From NCBI GenBank assembly GCA_031261045.1, contig JAISKE010000086.1:1-8082 (forward strand): DNA of 8,082 bases. The letters are read 5' to 3'. Source of the DNA: Mycoplasmataceae bacterium. GTDB taxonomy: Bacteria; Bacillota_I; Bacilli_A; Mycoplasmatales; Mycoplasmoidaceae. The notes beneath the pieces are model-generated. The model searched no databases. It was not told the DNA's origin and worked only from the letters and a program-made list of their open reading frames with translations. A program made the translations under genes and the position numbers. Positions 1 to 7,442 of the stretch are shown piece after piece. Numbering within the stretch: position 1 is the stretch's first letter; the number at the start of each line of letters is the position of its first letter.

Positions 1-2
1 GT

Positions 3-734
3 GACTCATTAGGATTAATCCTAGATGTGGCTAATGAAAAACGTATTTGAACTGGACGTCATAAATATTGTAAAGAATTAATTAGAATTGATCATCATCC
101 ACAAGTGGAATCGATTGCTCAAATTGAATGAATTGATGCTTCTTACCCTGCAACTTGCGAAATGGTTGGCGAACTTTTATATGATTGAGATCCTAAATAT
201 GTTTTAGCACCAACAGCAATGTATTTATACGCTGGGATCATTACTGATACTGGTCGTTTCTTGTATTTAACTACTCGTCCTTCAACTTTTGTTTTAGCTT
301 CTAAATTGTTAACGACAAATTTTAATCGTCAAAAAATTAATGATGCAATTTATTTAAAGTCTTTAAAAGAAGCTAAGTTTGACTCTTACGTCATGAGCCG
401 AGTGAACTTCCTAAAGGAATATAAGTTTGCTTATGCCATTCTGGCTAAGAATTCATTTGAGAAATATGATGTGGAACTAAGAATGTCCATGGTGCACGTA
501 TTAAATAACATTCGCGGATTGGAAGTTTGAATGACCGTCTACTATGACGATACTATCAAAGCTTGACGAGGTTCTTTAAGAAGTCGAGAGTTGCCAATCA
601 ATCAAATTGCTGAGAAATATAAGGGTGGCGGGCATAAATTAGCTGCCGGATTCACGCTTAAAAACCTCGGCGAAGCTAAAAAAATACGAAACGATGTCAT
701 CAATTATTTAAAGCAAGTATTAAGAAATGATTAA
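3..734 (+). CDS. nrnA: Bifunctional oligoribonuclease/pAp phosphatase, NrnA family (5'-truncated)
   Basis: Open from the window edge in frame 3 to TAA at 732-734, giving 243 visible residues when TGA is Trp (TGA codons at 48, 129, 186, 528 and 564). The visible part starts near the second DHH-family motif (ILDVAN, Asp at visible residue 8). It contains the signature RIDHHP (DHH at 30-32) and ends with the DHHA1-domain glycine motif KGGGHKLAAG (GGGH at 208-211). The DHH motif binds the catalytic Mn2+ ions, and the GGGH segment contacts substrate. Family members are about 320 aa, so roughly 75 N-terminal residues, including the first Asp motif, lie outside. NrnA proteins degrade 2-5 nt RNAs and dephosphorylate 3'-phosphoadenosine 5'-phosphate in the cytoplasm. 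Some mycoplasma paralogues are annotated MgpA-like, and the two are hard to separate without alignment. The family is near certain; the nrnA symbol is likely. Confidence 0.88.
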
Positions 735-739
735 AAAAC

Positions 740-769
740 TTTACAACAATAAAAAAATAAAAATATCAT
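740..769 (+). promoter_or_regulatory. Possible promoter for the small protein-dnaE unit
   Basis: In the 56-bp gap after the DHH gene, TTTACA (740-745) and TATCAT (764-769) resemble -35 and -10 boxes, with an 18-bp spacer. A start point near 776 would leave a leader of about 15 nt carrying AGGAG (781-785). The region is very AT-rich, so chance matches are likely. Read-through from the upstream gene is an alternative. Confidence 0.35.
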
Positions 770-790
770 AATATATACATAGGAGTTATC

Positions 791-1021
791 ATGTCTAACC
801 AAACCAAAACAATTAAAATTAAAAGTTTTAAAATCGATCGTATTCAAAACGAGAACGTTGATCCAACTAAGGTTATCAATCCTGATAGCATCATCACCGA
901 TTCTTTTGAAGACGAAATCAAAACACTTAGTCTACAAGATTTAAAATATCGTTTGGAGTTTGAAGTAACCGACCCAACTCAAAGAGCCTTAATTAAAGCT
1001 GAAATTAAAAAACGTAAATAG
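791..1021 (+). CDS. Small charged protein of unknown function upstream of dnaE
   Basis: A 76-aa ORF starting ATG at 791 and ending TAG. It is preceded by AGGAG at 781-785 with 5 nt between it and the ATG, the clearest Shine-Dalgarno sequence in the window, which supports this start. The protein is hydrophilic and rich in Lys, Asp, Glu and Ile. It has no signal peptide, membrane segment, cysteine or tryptophan. The N-terminal third is basic (repeated KIK/SFK), the middle acidic, and the end (residues about 45-76) looks helical with a KKRK tail. I recognise no family. The gap to dnaE is only 9 bp and dnaE lacks an evident ribosome site, so the two are probably cotranscribed and translationally coupled. 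Any link to replication is inference from that position alone. That it is a real gene is likely from the ribosome site and tight packing. Confidence 0.7.
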   Translation: MSNQTKTIKIKSFKIDRIQNENVDPTKVINPDSIITDSFEDEIKTLSLQDLKYRLEFEVTDPTQRALIKAEIKKRK

Positions 1022-1030
1022 ATTTACTGC

Positions 1031-3949
1031 ATGTTCATTAATTTAGCCGTCCACTCATACTTTACACTTTTAATGTCATCAATCTCCGTTGATGACATTA
1101 TTAATCATGCGTTGAAAAATAAGCAAACGCATGTGTGTTTAGTTGATATTAATAACATGTATGGATGCATCGAATTCTATAATAAAGCGAAAGCCGCTAA
1201 ACTACACCCTATCATTGGATTACAGATTACTTATCAAAACGAAAAAGTAGTTTTAATTGCTAAAAATAATGATGGGTATCACAATCTAATTAAGATATCT
1301 TCACGCGTCATGTGCAATGAAACATACGACCTGAATGATTATGCTAGTGGATTAGCAATTATTGTAGACAATCTAGACAACTTTAAATGGTTGAAGCACA
1401 AAAACGACGTTTATTCAAGCGATTCTCACGGAACTAACCCACTTGCCCTACAAGAATGCTATTTCGAGCAACCAAGTGATTTAAAATACGTTAAGGCCCT
1501 AATGGCGATAGCGAATGATTCGAAAATTACGGAATATGAGAACAACCATGAGTTTGACGAACGTTACATGTTAAGTGAATCCCAAGCAAATAAGAAATTT
1601 AGCACCCAAGCGCTAGATAATCTTGATAACTTAATTAAATCATGTACGTGGGATATAACAAGTAATGTCATCAACTTTATCAAGTATGACCCTAAAGTGA
1701 ATAGCAAGATTTTACTACAAACCAAATGTAAAGAAGGTTTAAAACAAAGACTTAATTCAAATGATGCGCCTGAAGCATACATTGATAGATTAATAAAAGA
1801 ATTACAAATAATTGATCAAATGCATTTCAATGATTATTTCCTAGTTGTCCAAGATTACGTAAACTTTGCTAAACGCAATGGAATTCTAGTTGGTCCTGGA
1901 AGAGGTTCGGCCGCTGGTTCGCTGGTATCATACGTGCTTGGTATAACTGATATAGACCCCATTGCTTATGATTTAATCTTTGAACGTTTCTTAAACCCTT
2001 CACGTGCTACGATGCCTGATATAGATATAGACTTTATGGACAATCGCCGTAATGAAGTAGTGGACTATCTATTTGAACGATATAAGAATGATCATGTGGC
2101 TCAAATTACTACCTTCCAAAGAATGAAAGCCAAAATGGCGATTCGTGATGCGGGACGTGTATTAGGATTAGAACTGCCCATTATTAATAACATTAGTAAA
2201 GCCATCAGCGCTGAATTAGATTTAGATTTTAAAGAGGAAGTTGTAAGTAATAAGAATATTAAAGCGTACGCGGATAAATATCCTGAACTATTTGATTTAG
2301 CGACTAAGTTTGTTAACTATCCTCGCCAAATTGGTTTACATGCAGCAGGAGTAGTAATCAGTGGCACAAAGTTAGATGAAGTAATTCCGGTTCAAAGTAG
2401 CACTAACAATGCCATTGCTACACAATACTCCATGGAATATCTAGAACCATTAGGATTAATTAAGATGGATATTTTAGGTTTAGTTAATTTAACTACCATC
2501 AATGAAACACTTAAATTAATTAAGAAGAATCATAGTGCTGATATTAATCTATCAAAGATAAAGTTAGATGATAAGAAAGTATTTGACAGTCTGACTAAGG
2601 GTGATACCGTTGGTATCTTCCAATTAGAATCTCCCGGCATGCGTAACCTAATTATCAAGATTAAACCCAAGTCCATTGAAGATATCTCGATTACTTCGGC
2701 TTTATTTAGACCAGGACCACAAAAGAATATCCCGACATATTTAGCTAACAAAGCGAATCCGACATCGATTAAATATCTAAATGATGATTTTAAACAAGTA
2801 CTAGCACCTACGTACAATATTATTATTTACCAAGAACAGGTGATTGAGATTGTTAAACGAGTTGCGAACTTCTCTTTAGCGGATGCGGATTCCTTTAGAC
2901 GAGCCATCTCCAAGAAGAATGCCGACAAGTTAATGAAATTAAATGAACAATTCATTGCGGGAGCGGTTAAGAACAAATATACAAAAGTTGAAGCCGAAAA
3001 GATTTTTGAATATATTTTTGAATTTGCCAACTATGGTTTCAACCATTCGCACTCTTTAGCTTATTCTTACATTAGTTATTGAATGGCTTACTTAAAAGTA
3101 CATTACCCCTTGGAATATTTCACTGTGTTATTAATGACAAGTGAAAATAGTGTTGATAAAGTAGCAATGTATGTGCAAAGTGTTAAAGGTATGGGGATTA
3201 AAGTTCTACCACCAGACATTAATGAATCACAATACAGTTTCACTGTGGATGGTAAAAACATTATTTTTGGATTCAGTGCTATTAAAGGCATTGGTCATGA
3301 AACAATTATGAAGATGTTGAATGTACGTGATGGGATGAAAAAGAAGAAATTCGATTCTTACATTCAAGCTATCAGTTTGCTTTGCAACAACGGGATTGGC
3401 CCTAAAACCATTGAAGTGTTAGTAAAAGCTGGCTGTTTTGATACCTTATTGGAAAATAAGAACAGAATCTATCTGTTGAATAATCTACCAGCCATCATCA
3501 CTTCTGCTAGCACCATGCAAACAAATGGGATTGCGCTAATTAAACCAGTACTTAAAGATGTGAAAGCAACTAAAGAGATGATTGAAGAATCTAATGATGA
3601 ACAATATCAATTGTTAGGCATTTCTTTTCAAGAACATCCATTCACTAAAGCGAAACAAGATTACAAAGGTGATAATGATATTGTAGATTTATCCCGTGCT
3701 GATGAATTCATGAACGAAGTAATTCATTCCATGGTTAAATTAGTTAGCTTTAGAGAAATTAAAACTAAAACTGGTGCGGCCATGGCTTTTGCTAAAATTG
3801 AAGACGACACTAAAGTTGCTGATCTAGTTATCTTCCCTGGAGTTTATGAAAAAGTAAAGGCCATATTGAAGAAAGATGAAGCCTATATTGCCACCATTAA
3901 AGTAGCAGATCGTGGACTGCAGGCTTTAGGGCTTAAAACTATTACGTAA
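1031..3949 (+). CDS. dnaE: DNA polymerase III subunit alpha, DnaE type
   Basis: One 972-aa reading frame, continuous across the TGA at 3080-3082 read as Trp684. Domains: PHP residues 1 to about 200; palm/fingers about 230-720 with GPGRGSAAGS (288-297), catalytic PDIDIDF (Asp332 and Asp334) and the third palm Asp480 in LIKMDILGL; GLHAAGVVIS (435-444); GIFQLESPGM (528-537); ALFRPGP (557-563); then helix-hairpin-helix region (KGIG 752-755, KAGCFD about 799-804) and a C-terminal OB fold (about 902-960, REIKTKTGAAMAF). The PHP metal site is degraded: the usual HxH is A-V-H and the usual TDH is V-D-I, so intrinsic proofreading is unlikely. Shorter than E. coli DnaE (1160 aa), because it stops just after the OB fold and lacks the tau-binding tail. 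It extends DNA at the replication fork. The start is fixed by alignment of MFINLAVHSYF with the PHP N-terminus; no clear ribosome site precedes it. Confidence 0.97.
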
Positions 3950-4826
3950 TACTTTTATTACAAGACAACCAAGTATATATTTCAGCGTCAGTCTTACCAC
4001 CGTGCTTTTTACCTTTGCCACCATGATCTGTTGTCATCACAATCATTCAGTCTTCAGAACTACGTAATTGAACTTGGCTTATTAATTGTTTAGCTCGATC
4101 ATCAGTTTCATGGATTGCTGCCATATACTCTGTATTATTAGGATTAAATCCATATTTTTCACCAGTAGCATCTGTATGGTTGAATATACAGAAAACTGCT
4201 TTTGTACCGTTAGCAATTAATTGCTTAATATAAGTGAAATTATTACTATCACTATTCTCATGATAGTTTACGGATGAAGATTGCATTTGTTCTCTTCATA
4301 TTCAATGTCAATCAAGATCATTTAATGATGCGGTATAGTTTTTCTTAGAAAGAGTAGTTGGTAAAATATCTGTTTTTAATTTATTACCTTTGTTTTTGCG
4401 AACTCCATTCTCTTTACCTCATTGGCCAGTTAGAATGCTACATCAACCGGGGTTGGATTTTGTTTGTTGATCACCGCGTTTGTTACCTCCAGCATTGGTA
4501 AAATATGGTTTAGAATAAGCATTAGCATAGAATGCACTTGTTGAAGGGTTTAATCTAGCCATGGCATCAACCCTTGCTCCATCATAACCGATAAACAATA
4601 GACGATGATTAGATGTTGAATTATTCATTCAATTTAACATTGGCTGGTAGACAGAGGTTTGTGGTAGAGCGGTGTCTAGTGTGTTACCGAAAGTAGCTTT
4701 TTGTTCATCCGATAATTCCAAACTAGCAATTCCCCCCCCGCAGCTCGTAAACGTTAATGGCATAATAGTTCCAAATATTGCTATAGGAGAGATGGTAAAA
4801 ATTAATTTACGATAAATTCTACTCAT
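3942..4826 (-). CDS. Lipoprotein of the alkaline phosphatase / type I phosphodiesterase superfamily
   Basis: A 294-aa protein once TGA is read as Trp; most of its Trp codons are TGA. Residues 1-29 form a lipoprotein signal peptide (basic SRIYRK, hydrophobic core, lipobox TFTSC with Cys29). Alkaline-phosphatase-superfamily landmarks follow: FIGYDGARVD (metal Asp82), TKSNPGWCSILTG (nucleophile candidate Ser124, or Thr122), HTDATGEKYGF (Asp219), and WMIVMTTDHGG plus a following His (Asp267, His268, His275). Family members hydrolyse phosphate mono- or diesters with two metal ions; the substrate here is unknown and the site would be extracellular. The usual His in D-x-x-G-H is Glu223, so activity is uncertain. 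The protein is compact for the family and ends 20 residues after His275. The start at 4826 is preferred because a -10 box sits at leaderless distance; an in-frame ATG at 4835 is possible. The 3' end overlaps dnaE by 8 bp, convergently. A G8 run follows Cys29. Confidence 0.87.
4732..4739 (-). repeat. G8 homopolymer (C8 on plus strand) in the lipoprotein coding sequence
   Basis: Eight consecutive C on the plus strand form the GGG GGG GG of codons 30-32, directly after the TGC codon of lipid-anchor Cys29. It is an outlier in an AT-rich sequence. Loss or gain of one base would shift frame straight after the signal peptide, switching the surface protein off. Confidence 0.9.
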
Positions 4827-4841
4827 ATAATTCATTATATG
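4824..4841. promoter_or_regulatory. Palindromic divergent promoter containing both start codons
   Basis: The arms CATATAAT (4824-4831) and ATTATATG (4834-4841) are perfect reverse complements around a 2-base centre. The plus strand has TATAAT at 4826-4831, and the expected start of transcription 7-8 nt downstream (4838-4839) coincides with the exonuclease ATG at 4839. The minus strand has TATAAT at 4839-4834, predicting a start at 4827-4826, the lipoprotein ATG. Neither gene has a Shine-Dalgarno sequence. No good -35 box is visible on either side. The palindrome is observed; leaderless transcription is inferred, and is documented in other mycoplasmas. Confidence 0.65.
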
Positions 4842-5729
4842 AAAAAAGCACTAGTGATTGATGGCAACTCTTTAATCTATCGTGCTTTTTATGCCACCGG
4901 TAATCAATTAGAATATTACAAAGCTCATGGTTATGAGCCAGTGAATGCTTTAAAACTTGTTTTAATGATTGTTTTAAAAATGTTACGACAAGAACATTAC
5001 GACTATGTCTTAATGGCTTTAGATCATCAAAAGAAAACACTACGTCATGATACATTTGCAGAATATAAAGCCGGACGTAAACCAATGCCAACGGAATTAG
5101 TTAGCCAATTGCCATTAATTAAAGATGCCATGAAAATTATTGGCGTTACTACTTTGTCATTGGAAGGTATCGAAGCCGATGATATTATTGGTGGCTACGC
5201 CAGACTAATGAATAATAATGAAATTGATGTAGAAATATTTAGCAGCGATAAAGATATGTTACAACTAGTTAATCCTCACACAACTGTTAATTTATTTAAA
5301 ACTGGAATATCTGACACAAAAAAAATCACCCCAGAAAATTTTCATGAATGTTTTTTTGGAATTCGACCAGATCAAGTTGTAGACTTTAAAGGAATTTCCG
5401 GAGATAGTTCGGATAATTTAGCCGGCGTTAAAGGGATTGGGCCTAAAACAGCTGCTGAACTAATTAATAAATATGGTTCCTTAGAAAAAATTTATGAATC
5501 ATTAAATGAATTAACTGAATCTCAACAGAAGAAGTTCAGTGATTCTAAAGAATCTGCTATTATGTGTAAGAAACTATCCACCATTCAATTAGATGTTATT
5601 AACGATTACAAACTAGAACATTTTTTAAAACAACCGATGGATAAGATAGCATTTAAACAATTAATAGATCAACATCACTTCAACGGGTTTGATAAATATT
5701 TACAAGATATTGAAGAAAAATTATTTTAG
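4839..5729 (+). CDS. 5'-3' exonuclease, DNA polymerase I N-terminal-domain type
   Basis: A 296-aa protein with no Trp codon, about the size of the isolated 5' nuclease domain of PolA. It has no proofreading or polymerase domain, as usual for mollicutes, where the gene is sometimes still called polA. Metal-binding acidic residues are all present: VIDGNSL (Asp8), MALDHQ (Asp62), EGIEADD (Glu112, Asp114, Asp115), SSDKDM (Asp137, Asp139) and DFKGISGDSSDN (Asp189, Asp192). A helix-hairpin-helix (GVKGIGPKTAAELI, about 196-209) binds DNA. It should remove RNA primers and 5' flaps during Okazaki-fragment maturation and repair, complementing the DnaE encoded nearby. The ATG at 4839 is the only sensible start, since KKALVIDGN is the family N-terminus. 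No ribosome site precedes it; see the palindromic promoter. Its TAG stop directly abuts the convergent gene that ends at 5730. Confidence 0.95.
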   Translation: MKKALVIDGNSLIYRAFYATGNQLEYYKAHGYEPVNALKLVLMIVLKMLRQEHYDYVLMALDHQKKTLRHDTFAEYKAGRKPMPTELVSQLPLIKDAMKIIGVTTLSLEGIEADDIIGGYARLMNNNEIDVEIFSSDKDMLQLVNPHTTVNLFKTGISDTKKITPENFHECFFGIRPDQVVDFKGISGDSSDNLAGVKGIGPKTAAELINKYGSLEKIYESLNELTESQQKKFSDSKESAIMCKKLSTIQLDVINDYKLEHFLKQPMDKIAFKQLIDQHHFNGFDKYLQDIEEKLF

Positions 5730-7277
5730 CTACTTGCTTGTTTTCTCTTTCGTTACCATTCATCAAATATTAAAATCTTGTTTAACGTCAGGGAAAGAAG
5801 GACTAGTAACTCGAACAATTGCTGTTCCGCTTTCGTCATAGACAGTTGGATGCCCACTAATGACTGGCAAACCGTCTAGGTTTGTTCAAGCACAACCGGT
5901 TGGTATTTGAGAACCATTAACAATACTATAAACATGATCAGTAACTTCAAAACCTGATGGGTTAGTTCTAATCATTGATGGTTTCGATAATGGTGACATG
6001 AAGGTAAAAGCGTCCTTTGAAGTCAAAAAAATGTAAGATGGTTCATAAGGAAAAGCGTTGGCAAAACCATATTGTTTTACAATCTTTTCATGTACATGTA
6101 TCACAAACGCAAATTGTTCTGTAAGTGATGTTTCTCGAACGGTAGCAGCCACTTCTACAGTTATTGGATAATCTCCTTTACTTCCTTCTTTGGCAACGCC
6201 AACGAATCATGGATATCCATTGTTACCATATGTAAAGGCCAAACCCTCTGGTAGTGTCCCAGACACAACACTATACGAAAAACCAGAAGTTACTTCGTCC
6301 CCCACATCTGTATAGATAGTTTGTGGGATGACTGGCATGTTTGTTTGGTCTACATCCATTTCGTAAATATCGTAATCGCTTAAATAAGAAAACGCATCAA
6401 CTAATTTTGTTGGTGTAGCGCTAATATTCTTTGTAATTACGGTTCAATTAAAAGTAAAAGTAGCATCAATATCTGGTCAACTTGGGCTCTTACAATGTAT
6501 TGTAACTGACCCTGCGTTGCTTCCTGAACCGTTTGGCTCGCCCTCAAGTCAAGGCAATGTGGTTTGTTCTTTACTAGGATCGCAATCCCAAATTACACCA
6601 TTAGGCAATGATGAAGCGGCTTGATCAATGGTGTAAAAGAAATTATTGACATTCATTGCACTAGGGTATGTATAAATAATAGTTGGAGTGTTAGGTTTCG
6701 GCATGTCTTTAACATTAATATCACTATTGCTAAAAAAATTATAATTTTTAGAATAACCAAATGCATCAATAAAATCTGTTTGTTCAATAATGGCAGGGTT
6801 TACTGTTCAGCCAAAACTAATATTAGTGCTAATACCTGGTCAACTTGGACTAGTAACTTGAACCGTTACTTCGCCAGTTCCCACTTGTTGAGGGCCTCTA
6901 AAATCATCTGCTGCAAACCATGGAAAGCCATTAACTTCAGTAAAATGTAAACCAATAGGAAGGGTCCCACCAACCACTTTATATTCTTGATCATCTACAT
7001 AATAAGAACTCGGGCTTGTGCGACAAGGACCAGGTTTGTTAGGCGCTTCAAATTTTGGCACTGTACCAACCCAAAACGAATATCTAGCAGCATAAGGTGA
7101 CGCATCCACAAAACCCAATTCGTCAACTTTATCTTTTGATTTTGAGTGTCATATGGCATATCCTACTCCAATACCGCCTCCCGCCATTAATACAGCTGCT
7201 CCGCTTACAGAACAACCTAATATAATTCTTCTTTTTCTAGTCTCATTTTGTAATAATGATTTATGTTTTTCGCTCAT
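5730..7277 (-). CDS. Membrane-anchored surface protein with four tandem Ig-like modules
   Basis: Reading TGA as Trp joins fragments into a 515-aa protein from ATG at 7277-7275 to TAG at 5732-5730. Residues 1-17 are hydrophilic and basic (ending RKRR). Residues 18-43 form one glycine- and alanine-rich membrane segment, so the bulk should lie outside the cell on an uncleaved signal anchor. Four modules of about 107-116 residues follow: 54-160, 167-282, 290-397 and 402-511. Each opens with a [VIA][DN]A[FS]xY-type motif. Most then have an xGTLPxGLxF-like strand, a GxPW-like turn and a TVxVTSPSWP strand, ending in WTV. This pattern resembles the putative-Ig (He_PIG/cadherin-like) class. Function is unknown; adhesion or ligand binding is inference. 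I see no catalytic motif. A TATAAT at 7298-7293 lies close upstream, with a weak AGAG ribosome-site match. It is convergent with the exonuclease, with zero gap. Confidence 0.85.
5745..6074 (-). repeat. Ig-like module 4 (residues 402-511)
   Basis: Starts QYGFANAFPY and contains VNGSQIPTGCAW, DGLPVISG and VRVTSPSFPDV, ending WWMVTK. Only four residues follow (EKTSK tail), so the protein ends with the module. Its DNA shares GGACTAGTAACT (plus strand, 5800-5811) with module 1 (6847-6858). Confidence 0.7.
6087..6410 (-). repeat. Ig-like module 3 (residues 290-397)
   Basis: Starts TKLVDAFSY and has VVSGTLPEGLAF, NGYPWF and ITVEVA. The SPSWP strand is replaced by an unrelated sequence (VRETSLTEQF), making this the most diverged at its C-terminal end. 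Confidence 0.7.
6432..6779 (-). repeat. Ig-like module 2 (residues 167-282)
   Basis: Starts TDFIDAFGY, has LPNGVIW and LPWLEG in place of the GTLP and GFPW strands, then IHCKSPSWPDI and FNWTV. Two cysteines, Cys232 and Cys262, are in this module. Its DNA shares the 12-mer TGGTCAACTTGG (plus strand, 6474-6485) with module 1 (6837-6848). Confidence 0.7.
6798..7118 (-). repeat. Ig-like module 1 (residues 54-160)
   Basis: First module. It starts ELGFVDASPY and contains VVGGTLPIGLHF, NGFPWF and VQVTSPSWPGI, ending FGWTV. It is the best match to the putative-Ig pattern and the reference for the others. Confidence 0.75.
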
Positions 7278-7292
7278 ATATATCTCTATTTA

Positions 7293-7298
7293 ATTATA
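7293..7298 (-). promoter_or_regulatory. -10 box for the Ig-like surface protein gene
   Basis: Perfect TATAAT on the minus strand. Transcription would begin near 7286, leaving a leader of about 9 nt before the ATG at 7277. A weak -35 candidate, TTTATG, lies at 7320-7315 with a 16-bp spacer. The close spacing to the ATG matches the near-leaderless arrangement seen at two other genes here. Confidence 0.5.
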
Positions 7299-7346
7299 TT
7301 ACAAAATTACTTTTCATAAATTGTATCGGATTAACACTTATCCAAA

Positions 7347-7355
7347 TGTTATACT
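7347..7355 (+). promoter_or_regulatory. Extended -10 promoter for tRNA-Gly
   Basis: TGT followed by TATACT (TATACT at 7350-7355) forms an extended -10 element. Initiation near 7362 would be 4 nt before the mature tRNA 5' end at 7366. No convincing -35 box is seen at normal spacing. Confidence 0.55.
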
Positions 7356-7365
7356 ATTAATATAC

Positions 7366-7439
7366 GCGGGTATAGTTTAGTGGCAAAACAATAGCTTCCC
7401 AAGCTGTGGTCGTCGGTTCGATTCTGATTACCCGCTCCA
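7366..7439 (+). tRNA. tRNA-Gly, anticodon CCC
   Basis: A 74-nt cloverleaf with encoded CCA (7437-7439). The acceptor stem GCGGGTA (7366-7372) pairs with TACCCGC (7429-7435), and the discriminator base is T. The anticodon stem ATAGC (7391-7395) pairs with GCTGT (7403-7407) around loop TTCCCAA, placing CCC at 7398-7400, preceded by T33. The T-arm GTCGG/CTGAT closes the loop TTCGATT. The D-arm carries AGTGGCAA. The sequence closely resembles bacterial glycine tRNAs reading GGG. The loop frame is fixed by the five-pair stem, so CCC rather than TCC is the anticodon. Confidence 0.95.
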
Positions 7440-7442
7440 GAT

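Noticed and set aside
1564..3291. Minus-strand ORFs inside dnaE (1564-1782, 2530-2817, 2827-3030, 3103-3291)
   Set aside because: They are antisense to strongly conserved dnaE, have no family resemblance or ribosome site, and are expected by chance.
3942..4826. Reading the lipoprotein region as a pseudogene because of internal TGA codons
   Set aside because: All in-frame stops before 3944 are TGA at Trp positions, and superfamily motifs continue in one frame across them.
4819..5091. Minus-strand ORF of 90 codons over the start of the exonuclease gene
   Set aside because: It lies antisense to the conserved nuclease N-terminus and overlaps the lipoprotein start; its protein shows no recognisable features.
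5712..5750. Weak AT-rich hairpin (AGAAAA pairing with TTTTCT) at the exonuclease end as a terminator
   Set aside because: Short, all but GC-free stem with a loop of about 20 nt; not distinguishable from background.
6621..6950. Plus-strand ORF of 109 codons inside the Ig-like gene
   Set aside because: It is antisense to modules 1-2, whose repeat structure proves the minus-strand frame; Cys/Asn/Ile-rich shadow translation.
7209..7226. ILGC near residue 22 of the Ig-like protein as a lipobox
   Set aside because: Only four residues separate it from the basic RKRR, and the hydrophobic stretch follows the Cys, which fits a signal anchor better.
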